A stretch of DNA of 64,000 nucleotides from NCBI GenBank assembly GCA_028710605.1, contig JAQTTU010000006.1, positions 62,001-126,000 on the forward strand. The letters run 5' to 3'. A program made the position numbers and the translations under genes. The notes beneath the pieces were generated by a model. That model saw only the letters and a program-made list of their open reading frames with translations, did no database searches and was not told the DNA's origin. Shown here piece by piece: positions 8,396-17,819 of this stretch. Source of the DNA: Sideroxydans sp. GTDB lineage: Bacteria; Pseudomonadota; Gammaproteobacteria; Burkholderiales; Gallionellaceae. How positions within the stretch are numbered: the first letter of the stretch is position 1; each line of letters starts with the position of its first letter.

Positions 8396-9016
8396 ATGTC
8401 CGGCAGTCTTTTCGTAGTCACCGCCCCCTCGGGCGCAGGCAAAACCACTCTGGTGCATGCCCTGCTCAACATCAATCCGCACATCAATCTGTCGGTGTCG
8501 TACACCACGCGCCAGCCGCGCGCGGGCGAAGTCAACGGCAAGGATTATCACTTCGTCAGCCGCGCCCAATTTCTGGAAATGGCGGCGCGCGGCGAGTTTC
8601 TGGAAAGCGCCGAGGTCTATGGCAATCTGTACGGCACTTCGCAAACCTGGATCACGCAGGAAATCGCCAAAGGCAACGACATCCTGCTGGAGATCGACTG
8701 GCAAGGCGCGGCACAAGTGCGCAAACTCTTCCCGGAATGCCTGAGCATTTTCATTCTGCCGCCGTCGCTGGAAGTGCTGGAACAGCGCCTGACCGGGCGC
8801 GGCAAGGACAATGCCGAGGTGATCGCCAAGCGCCTGGCGGCGGCGCACGAGGATGTGTCGCATGTCGCCGAGTTCGACTATGTTATTATCAACGACAACC
8901 TCAACGAGGCGCTGCGCGAGTTGAATGCAGTCGTGCTTGCCGCCCGTCTGCGAGGATCGCGCCAACTGGCAAGACATCAGCAACTCATCAACCAATTACA
9001 GAAACCGGAGAATTAA
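8396..9016 (+). CDS. gmk: Guanylate kinase
   Basis: Phosphorylates GMP to GDP with ATP, feeding GTP and (p)ppGpp pools. The P-loop is APSGAGKTT (about residues 10-18), followed by the GMP-binding SVSYTTRQPRAGEVNGKDY block and EIDWQGAAQVR. The 206-residue length is normal. An AGGAG ribosome site sits just upstream and rpoZ starts 3 bp after the stop. Linkage of gmk, rpoZ and a spoT-like gene is the standard proteobacterial order. Confidence 0.97.
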   Translation: MSGSLFVVTAPSGAGKTTLVHALLNINPHINLSVSYTTRQPRAGEVNGKDYHFVSRAQFLEMAARGEFLESAEVYGNLYGTSQTWITQEIAKGNDILLEIDWQGAAQVRKLFPECLSIFILPPSLEVLEQRLTGRGKDNAEVIAKRLAAAHEDVSHVAEFDYVIINDNLNEALRELNAVVLAARLRGSRQLARHQQLINQLQKPEN

Positions 9017-9019
9017 ATC

Positions 9020-9226
9020 ATGGCCCGCATCACCGTCGAAGATTGCATGAAGTACATCCCCAACCGCTTTGAGCTGACGCTGTCCGCCGCGTACCGCGCG
9101 CGCCAACTGGCCAACGGCGCTAGCCATCTGGTCGAAGCCAGCAAAGACAAACCCACCGTCGTCGCGCTGCGCGAAATCAGCGAAGGCAAGGTCGGCATCG
9201 AAATCCTAAATCGCGGCATGGCTTAA
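9020..9226 (+). CDS. rpoZ: RNA polymerase omega subunit
   Basis: Small core-polymerase subunit that assists beta' folding and forms part of one ppGpp site. The 68-residue product opens [20 protein letters not shown] and carries the conserved RARQLANGA region. A GGAG site overlaps the gmk 3' end. It is followed by a hairpin at 9234-9256 and then the bifunctional RSH gene. Confidence 0.96.
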   Translation: MARITVEDCMKYIPNRFELTLSAAYRARQLANGASHLVEASKDKPTVVALREISEGKVGIEILNRGMA

Positions 9227-9233
9227 ATTGTTT

Positions 9234-9256
9234 GCCGCCAATGCACCGTTGGCGGC
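9234..9256 (+). terminator. Hairpin between rpoZ and the RSH gene
   Basis: GCCGCCAA (9234-9241) pairs perfectly with TTGGCGGC (9249-9256) around a 7-nt loop. Only a weak T-tract follows, so it may attenuate rather than fully stop transcription. Confidence 0.4.
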
Positions 9257-9268
9257 TTCTAAAGTTTC

Positions 9269-11389
9269 ATGTCCCAAGCTGATGCTGACGCTCTTCTACA
9301 AGAGGTTTCCGCCTATCTGAAGTCAGAAGATGTGGCGCAGATTCAAGCTGCGCTGGATTTCAGCAGCAGCGCGCACCAAGGCCAGTTGCGCCAGTCGGGC
9401 GCTCCCTACATCACCCATCCCATCGCCGTCGCACGCATCCTCACGCCCTTGCATCTCGATGCGCAAGCCATCACCGCCGCCCTGCTGCACGACGTGGCGG
9501 AAGACACCAGCATCGGCATCGAACAAATTGCCGAACGCTTCGGCAAACCGGTAGCCGATCTGGTGGACGGCTTGAGCAAGCTGGACAAGCTGAAGTTTGA
9601 AACCAGAGAAGACGCGCAGGCGGAAAATTTCCGCAAGATGCTGATGGCGATGGCGCGCGATGTGCGCGTGATCCTCATCAAACTGGCCGACCGCCTGCAC
9701 AACATGCGCACGCTGGATTCGGTATCCAGGGAAAAAAGCCGGCGCATCGCGCATGAAACGATGGACATCTATGCGCCCATCGCCAACCGGCTCGGCCTCA
9801 ACGATGTCTTTCAGGAACTGGAAGATTTGTGTTTCAAGTATTTGCATCCGAACCGCTACGCGGTGCTGTCGAAAGCGCTGAAAGTGGCGCGCGGCAACCG
9901 GCGCGAGGTGGTGAGCAAAATTCTGGAAGCGATACGCGCGCGTTTGGACGGAAACAATATTCCCGCCGAAGTGCGCGGACGCGAAAAACATTTGTACGGC
10001 ATCTACCGCAAGATGCAATCCAAGTCGCTGGCCTTTTCGCAAGTGCTGGACATCTACGGCTTCCGCGTGCTGGTCAACGATGTGCCCTCGTGCTATCTGG
10101 CGCTGGGCGCATTACACAGCCTGTACAAACCGTTTCCCGGCAAGTTCAAGGATTACATCGCCATTCCCAAGGGCAACGGCTATCAATCGTTGCATACCGC
10201 GCTGTTCGGGCCATTCGGCACGCCCATCGAAGTGCAGATCCGCACCCACGAAATGAACCGTCTGGCGGAAAGCGGCGTGGCCTCGCACTGGCTATACAAA
10301 ACGTCGGAAACGCAAATCAACGAGTTGCATCAGAAGACGCACCAATGGCTGCAAAACCTGCTGGAGAGTCTGGCGCAAAGCGGCGATTCGGTCGAGTTCC
10401 TGGAACACCTCAAAGTGGATCTGTTCCCGGACGAGGTTTACGTGTTCTCGCCCAAAGGGAAAATCTACGCCATGCCGCGCGGCGCGACCACCGTGGATTT
10501 CGCCTACGCGGTGCATACCGACATCGGCAACCGCTGCGTGGCGACCAAGGTCAATTCCGAGCTGGTTCCGCTGCGCACCGAACTGCACAACGGCGACCGC
10601 GTGGAAATCGTCACCGCACCGCACGCCCACCCCAACCCGGCCTGGCTGGGTTACGTGGTCACCAGCAAGGCGCGCGGCGAAATACGCCACGCCCTGAAGA
10701 GCATGCACCTGAACGAATCGTCCAAGCTGGGCGAACGCCTGCTGTCGCAAGCCTTCAATTCGATCGGACAAAAACTGAACGAGGTGGACGACGCGCACTG
10801 GGAAAAACTGCTCAAGGAAACCGGCGCAAAATCGCGCCAGGATATTTTTGCCGACATCGGCCTGGGCAAACGCCTCAACATTGTGGTGGCGCGGCAGCTC
10901 GCCAGCATCAGCGACACCGTTTTCAGCGATGCCATGGGCAATGCCGTGGTCACCATCCAGGGCACCGAAGGCATGGCGGTGCAATTCGCCAAATGCTGCC
11001 GCCCCATTCCCGGCGACCCCATCATCGGTGTCATCAAAAGCGGACAAGGTCTGGTGGTGCACACCCACGACTGCCCGACCTTGCGCAAAGGTCGCGGCAG
11101 CGAGCAATGGCTGGATGTAGCATGGGACAAAAACATCACCCGCGCCTTCGATGTCAGCCTCAAACTCATCGTCGCCAACCGCCGTGGCGTGCTGGCCAAA
11201 GTCGCCTCGGCCATCGCCGAAGCGGAATCCAATATCGAAAACGTCAACTTCAGCAACGAAGGCGAATACACCGCCATCTACTTCACGCTACAAGTGAACA
11301 ACCGCATCCACCTCGCCAACATCATGCGCAACCTGCGCAAAATCTCGGAAGTCGTGCGCATCATCCGCGCCAAGAGCGCGGACAAATAG
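9269..11389 (+). CDS. spoT: Bifunctional (p)ppGpp synthetase/hydrolase (SpoT/Rel)
   Basis: Makes and hydrolyses (p)ppGpp. Domain order in 706 residues: HD hydrolase with intact LLHDVAED (H74 D75), synthetase around residues 230-350 with KFKDYIAIPKGNGYQSLHT (the basic RxKD-type motif of bifunctional enzymes), TGS near 390-450 (DLFPDEVYVFSPKG), a conserved Cys region FAKCCRPIPGD, and a C-terminal ACT domain ending near 706. It completes the gmk-rpoZ-spoT order. The window also holds a separate RelA at 59261, so both RSH types are present. Confidence 0.96.
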   Translation: MSQADADALLQEVSAYLKSEDVAQIQAALDFSSSAHQGQLRQSGAPYITHPIAVARILTPLHLDAQAITAALLHDVAEDTSIGIEQIAERFGKPVADLVDGLSKLDKLKFETREDAQAENFRKMLMAMARDVRVILIKLADRLHNMRTLDSVSREKSRRIAHETMDIYAPIANRLGLNDVFQELEDLCFKYLHPNRYAVLSKALKVARGNRREVVSKILEAIRARLDGNNIPAEVRGREKHLYGIYRKMQSKSLAFSQVLDIYGFRVLVNDVPSCYLALGALHSLYKPFPGKFKDYIAIPKGNGYQSLHTALFGPFGTPIEVQIRTHEMNRLAESGVASHWLYKTSETQINELHQKTHQWLQNLLESLAQSGDSVEFLEHLKVDLFPDEVYVFSPKGKIYAMPRGATTVDFAYAVHTDIGNRCVATKVNSELVPLRTELHNGDRVEIVTAPHAHPNPAWLGYVVTSKARGEIRHALKSMHLNESSKLGERLLSQAFNSIGQKLNEVDDAHWEKLLKETGAKSRQDIFADIGLGKRLNIVVARQLASISDTVFSDAMGNAVVTIQGTEGMAVQFAKCCRPIPGDPIIGVIKSGQGLVVHTHDCPTLRKGRGSEQWLDVAWDKNITRAFDVSLKLIVANRRGVLAKVASAIAEAESNIENVNFSNEGEYTAIYFTLQVNNRIHLANIMRNLRKISEVVRIIRAKSADK

Positions 11390-11724
11390 CGCTTCATGCA
11401 ACTTTGTCAGTTGCGAGACTTCGTTTTGGAAAAAACACTTGGAAATGAATGCCACGAAAATTTGTAGCGTCGAGCTGCTTGTGTAGGTGCGAATTTATTC
11501 GCACGAGCATTGAGTTATGTGCGAATGAATTCGCACCTACATATTGACAGAGCAAGCAGGTCGGATTGCACCCAAAGGGTACGAGAACCCCTGCGATGAA
11601 ACCCGATCTGCGAACCGCGATACAACACCTCGAAGATGCCCGTGTTTACTGGCTTTGCACGATGCAGCAGTAGAAGCTGACGGGTTGTGCGCTGCGTTTT
11701 ACCCAACCCGCGCAACTGCTATCG
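11390..11724. other. Intergenic region with a REP pair and degenerate sequence
   Basis: About 335 bp without a credible gene between two convergent genes. It holds the GTAGG repeat pair at 11483-11540 and, at about 11630-11655, a short stretch resembling sequences at about 14405-14435 and 31168-31195 (each near GCGT/CCGTGTTT..CTGGCTT). No tRNA or clear terminator was seen. Confidence 0.6.
11483..11540. repeat. GTAGG-type REP pair (REPIN-like)
   Basis: Starts GTAGGTGCGAATTTATTCGC and ends with the inverse-type GCGAATGAATTCGCACCTAC. Two hairpin-forming units in inverted orientation, each with a GTAG outer end, as in REP sequences. Confidence 0.8.
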
Positions 11725-12858
11725 CTATTTTTTGGATTCCTTGTCCTTGGATTTTTTGCCGTCTTTCTCTTCGCCATCATGTCTCATACGCTTGAGGACA
11801 TATTTCAAATCAAAATCCAGCACCCGTGCGGCAAGGCGATCAATGGTTAAGCGTTGCGTGTTGGTTTTTGGTTGAGCATTTTTGCCCTCGTTTTCTTCGT
11901 CATCCTCGCGATCCAAGTCCTTGTGATCGCGCCGGATCAGATCGAGCAGTATCTCGATGTGTTCTTTCGCCGCTTGCGGCTGGTTGGTGCGGTAGGCGTT
12001 GGCGGCAGCCTGCAAGTTCAGATCGAGCTGGGCGGCGAACGCGGCTTCCGCCAGCTGCTTGCCCGGCCAGGTGGCGACGTGGGCGCGGAGGTTTTCCAGG
12101 ACGGCGGCGGGGTCGAAGGGATTAGGCACGATAATCATCGGCGCTGCAACGTTGGCGGGCACAAAATCTTTCGCGGTAATATCCGCCATGATGCCCGCCA
12201 TTTCCGTATCACCGTAATATGGTCCCTCGCCAGCAAAATCGAATTCGTGGTATTTAACATTCCCGAAAAGCTGGGCAACAAAAATGCCGGGCAAATCCGG
12301 GCTGGCATACCAGAAACCCGCGAGAGAGGTTCCGGGTTGGATGCCGCGAGATGTGTCGTGGTTTTGTATGCTGTCATTCCAGCTCCGGCAATACCAACCA
12401 ATATTGAGCGACTCGCTGTTGCGCGCGCCCGTCCCTACCCACTTGCCCTCTGACGGCGAATGCATAGACGTTTCAAAAAATTCAAGCAGCACCGCATTGT
12501 CGCTTGCTGTAATAGGATCACTATCCAACAGACGGGCATTGATGGGTAGCCCATATAGATCAATGCTATGAATCGGCTGAATCGCTTTGGCAGCATTACT
12601 GAGTTTATATGCATAGCGCACATTCATGCCCCGAAAGAACGTAAAGGTCGAAAACACGGTCGGCTCGATTCTGGTTGCGGTATCAAGCACGGCGGTGGTT
12701 ATTCTTCCACCCTCGCCGTCGTCTTCCCAAAAGTGGGCGGTGTAGTTTCCTGTAGCCGGATCGCGTTCGACCCCTTCGCCGGGTCTGAGACCTGCCATGC
12801 TTTGCGCGGAAATCGTGAGCAGGATAAGGGCTGCTATGCAAGTAATTGTGCTTTTCAT
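11725..12858 (-). CDS. Secreted protein of unknown function
   Basis: The 377-residue product begins with a clear Sec signal peptide (MKSTITCIAALILLTISAQS, cleavage likely after SMA) and should be periplasmic or exported. I do not recognise the family. The body has no obvious catalytic motif; the C-terminal third is helical and very charged, ending in a Lys/Asp/Glu-rich tail (DGKKSKDKESKK). A GGAG ribosome site lies upstream, 3 bp after the stop of the metallopeptidase-like gene, so the two form an operon and probably act together. The pair looks accessory rather than housekeeping. Confidence 0.8.
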   Translation of the reverse strand: MKSTITCIAALILLTISAQSMAGLRPGEGVERDPATGNYTAHFWEDDGEGGRITTAVLDTATRIEPTVFSTFTFFRGMNVRYAYKLSNAAKAIQPIHSIDLYGLPINARLLDSDPITASDNAVLLEFFETSMHSPSEGKWVGTGARNSESLNIGWYCRSWNDSIQNHDTSRGIQPGTSLAGFWYASPDLPGIFVAQLFGNVKYHEFDFAGEGPYYGDTEMAGIMADITAKDFVPANVAAPMIIVPNPFDPAAVLENLRAHVATWPGKQLAEAAFAAQLDLNLQAAANAYRTNQPQAAKEHIEILLDLIRRDHKDLDREDDEENEGKNAQPKTNTQRLTIDRLAARVLDFDLKYVLKRMRHDGEEKDGKKSKDKESKK

Positions 12859-12861
12859 GTT

Positions 12862-14169
12862 TTACTCCTTCAGACGAAGATGGTAATGGCGGTTGCTGTC
12901 TAGCGTACCGTCCAGTTGGCTGGCGCAGTAGTTCTTGGACAACCGCTTGTGCTGGGGGGCCTTCGGATGTGTTTCGGGATTGGGGTCGGCGGTGCATTCG
13001 CGGAGAAACTTGCGATAATTTGGAATATTGGTGTTGTTAGTTAGAACCCTACGCAACACAACTTCAAAATCCTCGAATGCCGCAGCAGGAATCGCCCCGA
13101 AAGTATCATTGGCACGCAAATCAACACTTGCGCCGCGTTTGTGTTCCGCGTGAGATCCTGTCCAAGTGCCGGACAAGTCGAACTTGCCGCCCCATTCCAA
13201 ACTGGCATCGTTGACATACAACGGCAGTGGCGGCACTCGCTTGTTGGTGGCGTAGTTTAGAATCTGGAACTCTTGCTGGGTGTGATATTTCATCGCAATT
13301 TCCAACAACTCTTGCACTGCATTCGGTTTAAGGAAGTGGTTTTCAGAGTGCTTGTCAGTTTCCCCGATGTGTTTTGTTTGGCTCGGGCGATCTGGATCGG
13401 GCTCTTCAAGCGCATAAAAGGCCGACGAAGGAATCGGTATCAACCCATCCACCTTAACCGTCACCACCGCCGTTGCAGTCTGGTTCACGCACTGGTCGCA
13501 CTTGGCCGTGATGGTGTGCGTGCCTGAAACATCGGTCGATTTAAATTCGACTCCGAATACGTTATTGCCGGAAGTTGGAGAAACGCTGCCTTTGGGGCGT
13601 GACGAGTCGCCGTGGTCGTGCCCGCCGCTCTTGGGGTCAACCTTCACCTCGATGTTGACCGGGATAGACTCGCTCGGCAGTTTGAGGTCTTGATCCACCA
13701 CTATCGCGGTGAACAAAAATTGCTTGCCCGGTTCGATAGTGGCTTCTTTGGGAGTCAGTGCTAGTGTGTAGATTTTCTGAGCTTCGCGTTCGCACGTATT
13801 GGTGGCGGGGCGATATATATATGGCACATCAGGATTGACCTTGGGGACAGGGCAAGCATATTCAGACCAATAGATGCCTTGTTGCGCATAGACACCTCCG
13901 TGGTCAAAGAAGTTGGTCCATCTGCAATAAGTACCGTCATCTCCGATGTAAGTATGGGGTGAATAACCCCCTTGGATAACCAAATTATTGTAAAAGAACA
14001 GACAGGCTTCTGACTTGGAAGGCTGGTAAAAACTAATATTCCAAAGGGCATTTACGCCAGCCGCTACAGCCCACTTTTGTTCGGGCGGGACAGACTCCAC
14101 CGTAGCCAGCGCTTCACAAGATACCACTAGAGAAAGCACGACAAACAGCTTCGCCAGCCACTGTGTCAT
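12862..14169 (-). CDS. Secreted protein with an M15/MepA-like metallopeptidase signature
   Basis: Starting at the ATG at 14169 the 435-residue product has a signal peptide (MTQWLAKLFVVLSLVVSCEA). A middle region (about residues 130-240) reads like an immunoglobulin-like domain (TLALTPKEATIEPGKQFLFT). Near the C terminus EHKRGASVDLR (about 343-352) matches the HxxGxxxD zinc-ligand pattern of VanX/M15 enzymes, and HYHLRL at the very end resembles the HxHVRL of MepA. This suggests a zinc peptidase of the LAS group acting on peptidoglycan or another peptide; activity is inferred. The longer upstream reading (to 14283) lacks a signal peptide at its start and is disfavoured. Confidence 0.75.
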   Translation of the reverse strand: MTQWLAKLFVVLSLVVSCEALATVESVPPEQKWAVAAGVNALWNISFYQPSKSEACLFFYNNLVIQGGYSPHTYIGDDGTYCRWTNFFDHGGVYAQQGIYWSEYACPVPKVNPDVPYIYRPATNTCEREAQKIYTLALTPKEATIEPGKQFLFTAIVVDQDLKLPSESIPVNIEVKVDPKSGGHDHGDSSRPKGSVSPTSGNNVFGVEFKSTDVSGTHTITAKCDQCVNQTATAVVTVKVDGLIPIPSSAFYALEEPDPDRPSQTKHIGETDKHSENHFLKPNAVQELLEIAMKYHTQQEFQILNYATNKRVPPLPLYVNDASLEWGGKFDLSGTWTGSHAEHKRGASVDLRANDTFGAIPAAAFEDFEVVLRRVLTNNTNIPNYRKFLRECTADPNPETHPKAPQHKRLSKNYCASQLDGTLDSNRHYHLRLKE

Positions 14170-14558
14170 TCGATGTTTTGCATCCGAGCCTGTTGCCTGT
14201 TGCCTGTTGCCCAAAACAATAACGTACTCATCGCTACCCCTTTGGAATATTGAATGCCGATTATTTTTAGTTTCCTCCGCCAAGCGGGCGCACTGTCACA
14301 TGCTGGCTTGTGGGCTGTCAATGACCTTGAAGTTGTTGTGGCATTTCGGTTATTCAAAATACATAACTGCTTGGCAAGGCCCGTCGATAGGCGTTCTGCG
14401 CCATGCGTTGTTTGGAGAATGGCGTGTTTTCTGGCTTGCGAGTGAGTTGTATTTTCAAATTCACGCGACCAATTCCAAACCTCGTTATATTGCGTAAATA
14501 CAGCGATGCGCATTTCGAAGGCTAATAATTTTATTTCCTTGTGGTAAATTCGCACCCC
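14170..14558. other. Intergenic region between divergent genes
   Basis: About 390 bp separating the minus-strand metallopeptidase-like gene from lgt. A tandem CTGTTGC repeat lies near 14190-14208. Short ORFs on both strands have no recognisable family. It should contain the promoters of both flanking transcripts, but no convincing -35/-10 pair was found. Confidence 0.5.
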
Positions 14559-15350
14559 ATGTTGACCCACCCGCAATTCGACCCCGTCGCTATCCATCTC
14601 GGTTCATTCGGTATCCATTGGTACGGGCTGATGTATCTGCTCGGCTTTGCCTGTTTTATCGGGCTGGGCAGGCTGCGCTTGCATGCCCTGAACCGCACCG
14701 GATGGGACGATAAATTCCTCGACGATTTATTGTTCTTCGGCGTGCTCGGCGTGGTGCTGGGCGGGCGTTTGGGCGAGGTGTTGTTCTACAATCCGGCTTA
14801 TTACTTTTCGCATCCGCTGAAGATTCTCGCGGTGTGGGAAGGCGGCATGTCGTTCCACGGCGGATTTCTCGGCGTGTTGCTGGCGATGGTATTGTTCGCG
14901 CGCAGCCGAAATATTCAATGGCTGGCGTTGATGGATTTCATTGCGCCGCTGGTGCCGCCCGGTTTGGCTTTCGGGCGCATCGGCAACTTTATCAACGGCG
15001 AGTTGTGGGGACGGCCGACCGATGTGCCGTGGGCGATGGTGTTTCCGCAGGTGGACAGTATCCCGCGCCATCCTTCGCAGCTTTACGAGTTCGGGCTGGA
15101 AGGTGTCGCGCTGTTTGCTCTGCTCTGGCTTTATTCCGGCAAGCCGCGCCCGGTGGGAGCGGTATCCGGTTTATTCCTGATCGGCTACGGCAGCTTCCGT
15201 TTTCTCGGCGAGTTCACGCGCAATCCCGACGACGGAATTTTCGGTCTGATGACATTCGGCGTGAGCATGGGGCAATGGTTGAGCTTGCCCATGGTGGTGG
15301 CGGGTATCGCGCTGATGCTGTGGTCAAACCGCAGAGATACTTCGCGATGA
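14559..15350 (+). CDS. lgt: Prolipoprotein diacylglyceryl transferase
   Basis: Inner-membrane enzyme that transfers diacylglycerol from phosphatidylglycerol to the lipobox cysteine of prolipoproteins. The ATG at 14559 ([15 protein letters not shown]) gives 263 residues, the usual length; an upstream GTG at 14541 would add six residues. Several hydrophobic helices and the Lgt signature [17 protein letters not shown] (about residues 140-156) are present. Its TGA overlaps the pldA ATG, indicating coupling. The lipoprotein MltA encoded at 52515 would be one of its substrates. Confidence 0.96.
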   Translation: MLTHPQFDPVAIHLGSFGIHWYGLMYLLGFACFIGLGRLRLHALNRTGWDDKFLDDLLFFGVLGVVLGGRLGEVLFYNPAYYFSHPLKILAVWEGGMSFHGGFLGVLLAMVLFARSRNIQWLALMDFIAPLVPPGLAFGRIGNFINGELWGRPTDVPWAMVFPQVDSIPRHPSQLYEFGLEGVALFALLWLYSGKPRPVGAVSGLFLIGYGSFRFLGEFTRNPDDGIFGLMTFGVSMGQWLSLPMVVAGIALMLWSNRRDTSR

Positions 15351-16345
15351 GCCGAGCCAATACTCGGCTTCTGTTGACCGGTATTTCAACAGTATTGATT
15401 GCGCTCGCCAGCGCCGCTTGCGCGGCCAAGCCCAGTTTGAAGGAATGCGCCGACATGCTGAATGAAACCGCGCGCCTGGCCTGTTTCGACACGATCACCG
15501 GAACGCAATACACGCAGCGATCTTTTCTGACTCGCGCCTGGGATCTGGACGGCAACGGCAACCCGGACAGCGGCGGAGTGCGCCGCCTGGAACCGCACCG
15601 CAAAAACTATGTGCTGATTCACCATGTTTCCAGCATCAACGCCACACCCTCTTCGCCCGCCCCATTGCATGCGGTAACGACTCCCTACGATTACCAGCAC
15701 GACGAACTGAAATTTCAGTTCAGTGTAAAGTCGGAAGTCGGCAATTATCGCGGTATCCATTTTTTGAATTTCCAGAATTTCCGCTTGTGGGCTGCTTATA
15801 CCCAGCAATCCTATTGGCAATTGTTCAACTCGACAGTGTCTTCGCCTTTCCGCGAGACCAACTATGAGCCCGAACTGATAGGCACTTTTGGCTTGAACAA
15901 CGACAGAGGATGGAAAATGCTCAATCTGGGATTGGCGCATCAGTCCAATGGCAGACAGAATCCCGATTCGCGCAGCTGGAACCGCCTGTACCTGCAAGGC
16001 GGCTGGGAATGGGACGATGTCTATGTGTTGGGGCGCGGCTGGTGGCGCTTGCCCGAGTCCGCCGCTCAAGACGACAACCCGGACATTACAAAATATATCG
16101 GCGTGGCCGACATGGAAGCGCACTGGTCGCCGGACAGCGAAGACGAAGTAATACTGCTGTTGCGCAGCAACATGAATTTAGGGCGGCCTCGCGGCTATTT
16201 TGAACTGAACTGGTCAACCCCGGTGCATATCGCCCATCTGTCGCGGCTGAGCCTGCAATTCTCTTCCGGCTACGGGAGCAGCCTGATTGATTACAACTAC
16301 AATCAAACCGCATTCGGGGTCGGACTGACGTTCAGGGAATGGTAG
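15347..16345 (+). CDS. pldA: Outer-membrane phospholipase A (PldA)
   Basis: Beta-barrel phospholipase of the outer membrane that degrades misplaced phospholipids. The ATG at 15347 overlaps the lgt stop (ATGA). The 332-residue protein has a signal peptide ([19 protein letters not shown]) and the catalytic block GLAHQSNGR with the His-Ser pair and the SNGR signature. The C terminus ends in [10 protein letters not shown], an aromatic outer-membrane-protein end. A longer reading of the frame upstream overlaps lgt and is not credible. Confidence 0.93.
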   Translation: MSRANTRLLLTGISTVLIALASAACAAKPSLKECADMLNETARLACFDTITGTQYTQRSFLTRAWDLDGNGNPDSGGVRRLEPHRKNYVLIHHVSSINATPSSPAPLHAVTTPYDYQHDELKFQFSVKSEVGNYRGIHFLNFQNFRLWAAYTQQSYWQLFNSTVSSPFRETNYEPELIGTFGLNNDRGWKMLNLGLAHQSNGRQNPDSRSWNRLYLQGGWEWDDVYVLGRGWWRLPESAAQDDNPDITKYIGVADMEAHWSPDSEDEVILLLRSNMNLGRPRGYFELNWSTPVHIAHLSRLSLQFSSGYGSSLIDYNYNQTAFGVGLTFREW

Positions 16346-16411
16346 TTGCGTTGACACTGCTCCCGCCCTTACCCGATACTCCACCCATCGCATTATTCTA
16401 GGCTGTTCGCT

Positions 16412-17701
16412 TTGGACGATTTCTCACTGGGCACGCTGTTCATCGCGCTGGTTATCATTCTGATATTTTCGGGATTTTTCTCTGCGTCCGAAACCAGCAT
16501 GATGGCAATCAACCGCCATCGCCTGAACCATATGGTGCGCAAAGGCAACAAGAGCGCCAAGCTCACTGCGCGCTTGCTCGCGCAAACCGATAAGTTGCTA
16601 GGCTCTATCCTGTTCGGCAATACACTGCTCAACGTGGCTGCTGCGACCTTGACTGAAATTATTGTTTTGCGCATGTTCGGACACGATAACAGTTCAGCTC
16701 TGCTGATCGGCTCGCTGACCATCACCTTCGCCATCCTTGTGCTCAGCGAAATCATGCCCAAAATCGTCGCTGCCAGCCATGCGGAACGCGTCGCCCTGCC
16801 TTCGAGTTACCTGCTATCTTTTCTCATCAAGTTGTTTTACCCGGTAGTTTTCATCGCCACTGCGCTGGTGCGCGGCATGTTGTGGCTGTTGCGCATCCAG
16901 ATTCAAACCGACCGTAGCCACCAGAAAATGAATCTGGAAGAATTGCGTTCTTTGGTTCTGGAAGCCGAAAATTTCCTGCCGCGTAAACACCAGAAAATGC
17001 TGCTGAATCTGGTTGATCTGGAACGCATCACCGTGAACGACGTGATGGTTCCCCGCAATCAAATCGAGGCGCTGGACATCAACGCCGATCCGGTCGAGTT
17101 ACGCCACCAGATCATCACATGTCACCACACGCTGTTGCCCGCTTATACCGATGCGCAAAGCAATATCGTCGGCGTGTTGCATATTAAACGCGTGCTGCCC
17201 CTGCTTCAGGAAACCGGGCTGGATGTGGCGCAACTGCGTGAAATTCTGTACGAGCCCTATTTCATTCCGTCCGACACGCCTTTGCTCAAACAATTGCAGC
17301 AATTCCAGGAACGCCATGCCCGCCTCGGACTGGTGGTTGATGAATACGGTGAATTGCTCGGACTGGTTACACTGGAAAATATTCTGGAAGAAATCGTCGG
17401 CGACTTCACCACGCAGTCGCCTTCCCAATCCGGAAAGTTTTTGCGCCAGAATGATGGCAGCATGTTGCTGGAAGGGAGTAGCAGTTTGCGTGAGCTGAAC
17501 CGCAAACTGGGTCTGCATCTGCCGGTCGGCGAAGCCAAAACGCTCAACGGCCTGATCCTCGAACATCTGCAGGATATTCCCGAGGCTGGCACCAGTTTGA
17601 AGATAGGCAACTATCCGATCGAAATCATCCAGACGCAAGACAGGGCGGTCAAGATCGCCCGTATCTTTCCCGCGCAAGTAAACAAAATCAACACCCCGTA
17701 G
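16412..17701 (+). CDS. HlyC/CorC-family protein (DUF21-CBS-CorC), possible Mg2+ transporter
   Basis: Membrane protein of the CNNM/CorC family, linked to Mg2+ or Co2+ export. Domain order in 429 residues: DUF21 with several membrane segments (about 1-180, including SGFFSASETSMMAINRHRL), a CBS pair (about 200-330, VMVPRNQIEALD and VVDEYGELLGLVTLENILEEIVGD) and a CorC_HlyC transporter-associated domain at the end. The start appears to be TTG at 16412; no better ATG lies in frame before the first membrane segment. It precedes pilC where many relatives carry pilB. Confidence 0.9.
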   Translation: MDDFSLGTLFIALVIILIFSGFFSASETSMMAINRHRLNHMVRKGNKSAKLTARLLAQTDKLLGSILFGNTLLNVAAATLTEIIVLRMFGHDNSSALLIGSLTITFAILVLSEIMPKIVAASHAERVALPSSYLLSFLIKLFYPVVFIATALVRGMLWLLRIQIQTDRSHQKMNLEELRSLVLEAENFLPRKHQKMLLNLVDLERITVNDVMVPRNQIEALDINADPVELRHQIITCHHTLLPAYTDAQSNIVGVLHIKRVLPLLQETGLDVAQLREILYEPYFIPSDTPLLKQLQQFQERHARLGLVVDEYGELLGLVTLENILEEIVGDFTTQSPSQSGKFLRQNDGSMLLEGSSSLRELNRKLGLHLPVGEAKTLNGLILEHLQDIPEAGTSLKIGNYPIEIIQTQDRAVKIARIFPAQVNKINTP

Positions 17702-17747
17702 GCCGCTTTACAGCAGCAACAATGACATGCATCATCCAATTAACATT

Positions 17748-17753
17748 TATAAT
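17748..17753 (+). promoter_or_regulatory. Candidate -10 box for pilC
   Basis: TATAAT in the 118-bp gap ahead of pilC; a -35-like ATGACA lies rather far (about 20 bp) upstream. A GAGGTAA ribosome site precedes the pilC ATG. Confidence 0.3.
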
Positions 17754-17819
17754 CTTGCAGAGTTGCTTCTGCATTCAACTGAAAGCACGCCATACCGGTA
17801 AATAAATCGAGGTAACAGA

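Noticed and set aside
7517-8995. Long minus-strand ORF (492 codons) opposite yicC and gmk
   Set aside because: Antisense shadow of two clear genes; Gln/His/Arg-rich composition typical of shadows in GC-rich DNA.
9829-11448. 539-codon ORF in another frame of the RSH gene
   Set aside because: Out-of-frame shadow of a well-supported SpoT/Rel enzyme.
14541-14558. Upstream GTG start for lgt
   Set aside because: The ATG at 14559 gives the usual N terminus; the extra six residues are not typical of the family.
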